The notes beneath the pieces are model-generated. The model was not told the origin of the DNA and did not search any database. It worked only from the letters and a program-made list of their open reading frames with translations. DNA of 64,000 bases. Origin: Vibrio furnissii CIP 102972 (GTDB lineage: Bacteria; Pseudomonadota; Gammaproteobacteria; Enterobacterales; Vibrionaceae). Location: positions 620,001-684,000 of the forward strand of contig NZ_ACZP01000014.1 of the NCBI RefSeq assembly GCF_000176175.1, given 5' to 3'. Position numbers and translations under genes: made by a program. This document shows positions 63,201 through 64,000 of the stretch, in pieces (position 1 is the first letter of the stretch; each line of letters begins with the position of its first letter).

Positions 63201-63885
63201 GATATAAACTACCGAATTTTCCGTAGTATAAGTGCCTGTTTTTTGCTTGCTCTCGATCAGATAACTTCTTACGAGTTTCTTCCAGTGGCACATCAATCAA
63301 TAGAGCGACATCAAGCAAAAAGTCATTGGGATTCCTCCCATCAACTCTAAATGCTTCATTTTTAATCACAAGATTAGCCAGTAAGAGGGCCTTATACTTT
63401 TCAACCTCTTCTGGTGTCATAAATTGTTCGTGAACTTTTGCCGCAAACTTTGAAATTAAGCCCAATTTATTGAGGTTTTTCATCGTGGCTTCGGCATCAT
63501 TCTCAACTATAGCTTGCGCCATGTGCGCCCTTTCTATTGCAATTTTTTCTTTGGCTTGCTCGGTTAAGGCATACCAAGCTTTTTTCCCCGTTTTAGGGTG
63601 GGCAGGCACATACAATATGTCATCGTATTTCATGGGACTTTGGCACGTATCGTTACCGCAATTTGGCCGAGTCGGTGGCTCAACTAAGTCAATACGAGAA
63701 CCATCAAACTCAATGGGCTGGATTAAATCTTCTGGAAGCTTTAGAACGTCACCTTCATAAATGAGATTGGGATCTTTAATCTGTTGGCTGTTGAGTTTGA
63801 TCAATTCATCAACAGACACGTTGAAACGCTTAGCTAATAGACTTAAGCAATCGTTCTTTAAAATTGTATAGGTTCTATCGGTCAT
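60202..63885 (-). CDS. LysM-headed large protein, candidate T6SS effector
   Basis: Protein of 1227 residues. A single LysM domain at the extreme N-terminus (about 4-50; YTILKNDCLSLLAKRFNVSV to EGDVLKLP) is followed by a Cys/Pro segment, a long helical region with a coiled stretch near 255-275, and a glycine-rich section (about 850-940). Hydrophobic segments near 915-935 (GGVIILVASAGLVVGPG) and 985-1002 (LAFGLGLGLAQVLLM) could insert into membranes. No enzymatic motif is seen. It starts 2 bases after the stop of an upstream gene and overlaps a lipoprotein gene, the usual adaptor-effector-immunity order. In V. cholerae this locus holds vasX, a pore-former. VasX-like toxicity is inference. A GTG at 63897 is an alternative start. 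Confidence 0.8.
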   Translation of the reverse strand: MTDRTYTILKNDCLSLLAKRFNVSVDELIKLNSQQIKDPNLIYEGDVLKLPEDLIQPIEFDGSRIDLVEPPTRPNCGNDTCQSPMKYDDILYVPAHPKTGKKAWYALTEQAKEKIAIERAHMAQAIVENDAEATMKNLNKLGLISKFAAKVHEQFMTPEEVEKYKALLLANLVIKNEAFRVDGRNPNDFLLDVALLIDVPLEETRKKLSDREQAKNRHLYYGKFGSLYRPSPEGPVFEKQINHQLRTLIIDKIKEEIERLEKAAENAAKGHVADDGSKFIYDKQLKYFTSTHQNALALLIRQMHSSRGKSEQNFLSMGVKRSRAYLASWPTQLQQALEQGSRMMMLFVQEQQNFVANQKAFVCAISLKSLNHYGLVIKEQCLTLNQLEGESGIACGPAALKKIRNWRESGKALDIINDSQLIENLYAETAGDQFDNDLLDVNLNRIITGPAAWSYFTATALEAVIDATINKHKNALSQVLGSGASTPIDELFKQLLWVKKLAIARLEYLKSLAQKRAAQGAGSLEFTLGNESEMPPTLTLLWDETKYKPKEKQKSGFINKAEANDLQAVECCLLSDKKVFYIRGPHWLIPENNEDREAAIAAGHVRVITERITFSATKSTGKNIVEAGSLTDALDALSKPENKLDLMPIKASAEFDTAFWQDSYHYQGGKGPNGETSAYSVDAGAQLLRLSTKAEADLNSPVSSYQNLIKKRRNIGGSGSISAQFTALQGQLSFAFWLPFIPENKAMKPEQVEQVKGYDISLTYVDKHSREHKYEAGDLRVCIAGSVYGLAAASCQLSAKVAIGPSDVSDGFGIKGSTIGLLDPNIYDAYTFGGGNLRSAGQAGYAGEAAISVDAFAGVEAGGTLGAAVYWAPPEVKCVTQSKPPKPPKKLGSIDGELSGSFGAGYHAEFRLLIQGGVIILVASAGLVVGPGCTGKVAINLDANAADEFIGCLLGVLKQSHFRRLAIFGEADANGINDSFNELNSLMTLAFGLGLGLAQVLLMPETALTDYKQQVLSQEYAPFLAERITDTKRSDIMRKWTVTLPPETLCNILSSLVQGQSRTKQEANQLQAQAIVQIMQWLSADESVGEEANQRQWKETLIAMGKLPAGKKDHQVEWQTYQAQWLRLARFVKASDFSKDKIFSNRFDDASKTLCKNMVLTRYDESFQSGLLVGIPKPTQYFAYPIGLVQNPVVGQKVQIWLETESQSELVKKNETIINWSIHEALS

Positions 63886-63887
63886 GT

Positions 63888-64000
63888 TTACACCCACAGC
63901 TTAAAAATCGGCGAGGTCAGGTTAAAGGCTTGAGAAGGTTCAGACACTTGAACTGGATAGTGCAATATTTGTTTATGATGTGCGGTATCCACCCAGTGAA
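63888..64000 (-). CDS. 3' end of an upstream gene, probably a T6SS adaptor or VgrG
   Basis: The last 36 codons of a minus-strand gene cut by the window edge (the tail reads QVSEPSQAFNLTSPIFKLWV then stop). The frame is open to the boundary. Its stop codon is 2 bases before the effector ATG, so it is in the same operon. By the V. cholerae order (vgrG-2, DUF4123 adaptor, vasX, immunity) a DUF4123 adaptor is the best guess, but the fragment itself is too short to assign. Confidence 0.6.
   Translation of the reverse strand, partial: HWVDTAHHKQILHYPVQVSEPSQAFNLTSPIFKLWV

Noticed and set aside
1..64000. tRNA or rRNA genes, integron attC arrays, CRISPR arrays, prophage or riboswitches
   Set aside because: No cloverleaf, repeat-spacer pattern, attC-like cassette repeat, phage gene cluster or recognised riboswitch consensus was seen on reading either strand. 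A covariance-model scan would be needed to exclude weak RNA elements.

Overview
The window looks like a stretch of the second (small) chromosome of a Vibrio species. Encoded proteins closely match, from memory, a run of Vibrio cholerae chromosome II genes in roughly the same relative order: photolyase, DeoD-2, the PilZ protein PlzD (VCA0042), the DUF368 undecaprenyl-phosphate translocase PopT (VCA0040), chitinase ChiA-2 (VCA0027), the dicarboxylate transporter VcINDY (VCA0025) and, at the right edge, a type VI secretion (T6SS) effector slot that holds vasX (VCA0020) in V. cholerae. The maltoporin/MalM, glycogen debranching, formate dehydrogenase and tryptophanase genes break strict synteny, so this is a different Vibrio (possibly the fluvialis/furnissii side; this cannot be settled from the window). 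I see no rRNA, tRNA, insertion sequence, integron cassette or CRISPR array.

Layout. 1-4.2 kb: a minus-strand operon of DUF523/DUF1722 protein, MerR regulator, photolyase and L,D-transpeptidase, preceded by two inverted repeats of identical design. 4.5-10 kb: deoD, a transposase-type zinc-ribbon protein, and a TPR protein overlapping a TPR-GGDEF cyclase. 10-16 kb: a DUF3302/HlyD membrane-fusion pair, an MFS transporter, an EEP-family nuclease or phosphatase, two GNAT proteins, a small unknown protein and PlzD. 16-23 kb: GltS, PopT, a copper-delivery trio (small anchored protein, SCO1, PCuAC), an RsgA paralogue and SstT. 23-29 kb: a Sel1 protein, malM-lamB and divergent glgX with MalT-like boxes between them. 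29-35 kb: an ABC exporter, DUF445, a PAP2 phosphatase and PhoX. 35-41 kb: a 1376-residue fused formate dehydrogenase, then an IclR regulator with a degenerate arginase-fold protein. 41-46 kb: a chemoreceptor and a GntR-ABC operon with a 22-bp palindromic operator. 46-51 kb: ChiA-2 and a tnaC-tnaA operon with a divergent leader peptide. 51-59 kb: UPF0319, an HD-GYP phosphodiesterase, GNAT, VcINDY, a TetR-hydrolase pair, an AEC carrier, a START protein, and MAPEG beside a 44-codon remnant of itself. 59-64 kb: an A+T-richer T6SS effector/immunity-like block, cut by the window edge.

Themes: c-di-GMP signalling (GGDEF, PilZ, HD-GYP), chitin, maltodextrin and tryptophan use, envelope maintenance (PopT, PAP2, L,D-transpeptidase) and interbacterial competition. 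The observations most worth a second look are the paired operators of the photolyase operon with a MerR regulator lacking the cobalamin ligand, the divergent TnaC, the LysM-headed effector with an overlapping lipoprotein gene, the fused formate dehydrogenase, the palindrome and orphan terminator upstream of popT, the MAPEG remnant and a 15-codon micro-ORF with a strong ribosome binding site. All family calls are by eye; no searches were run.
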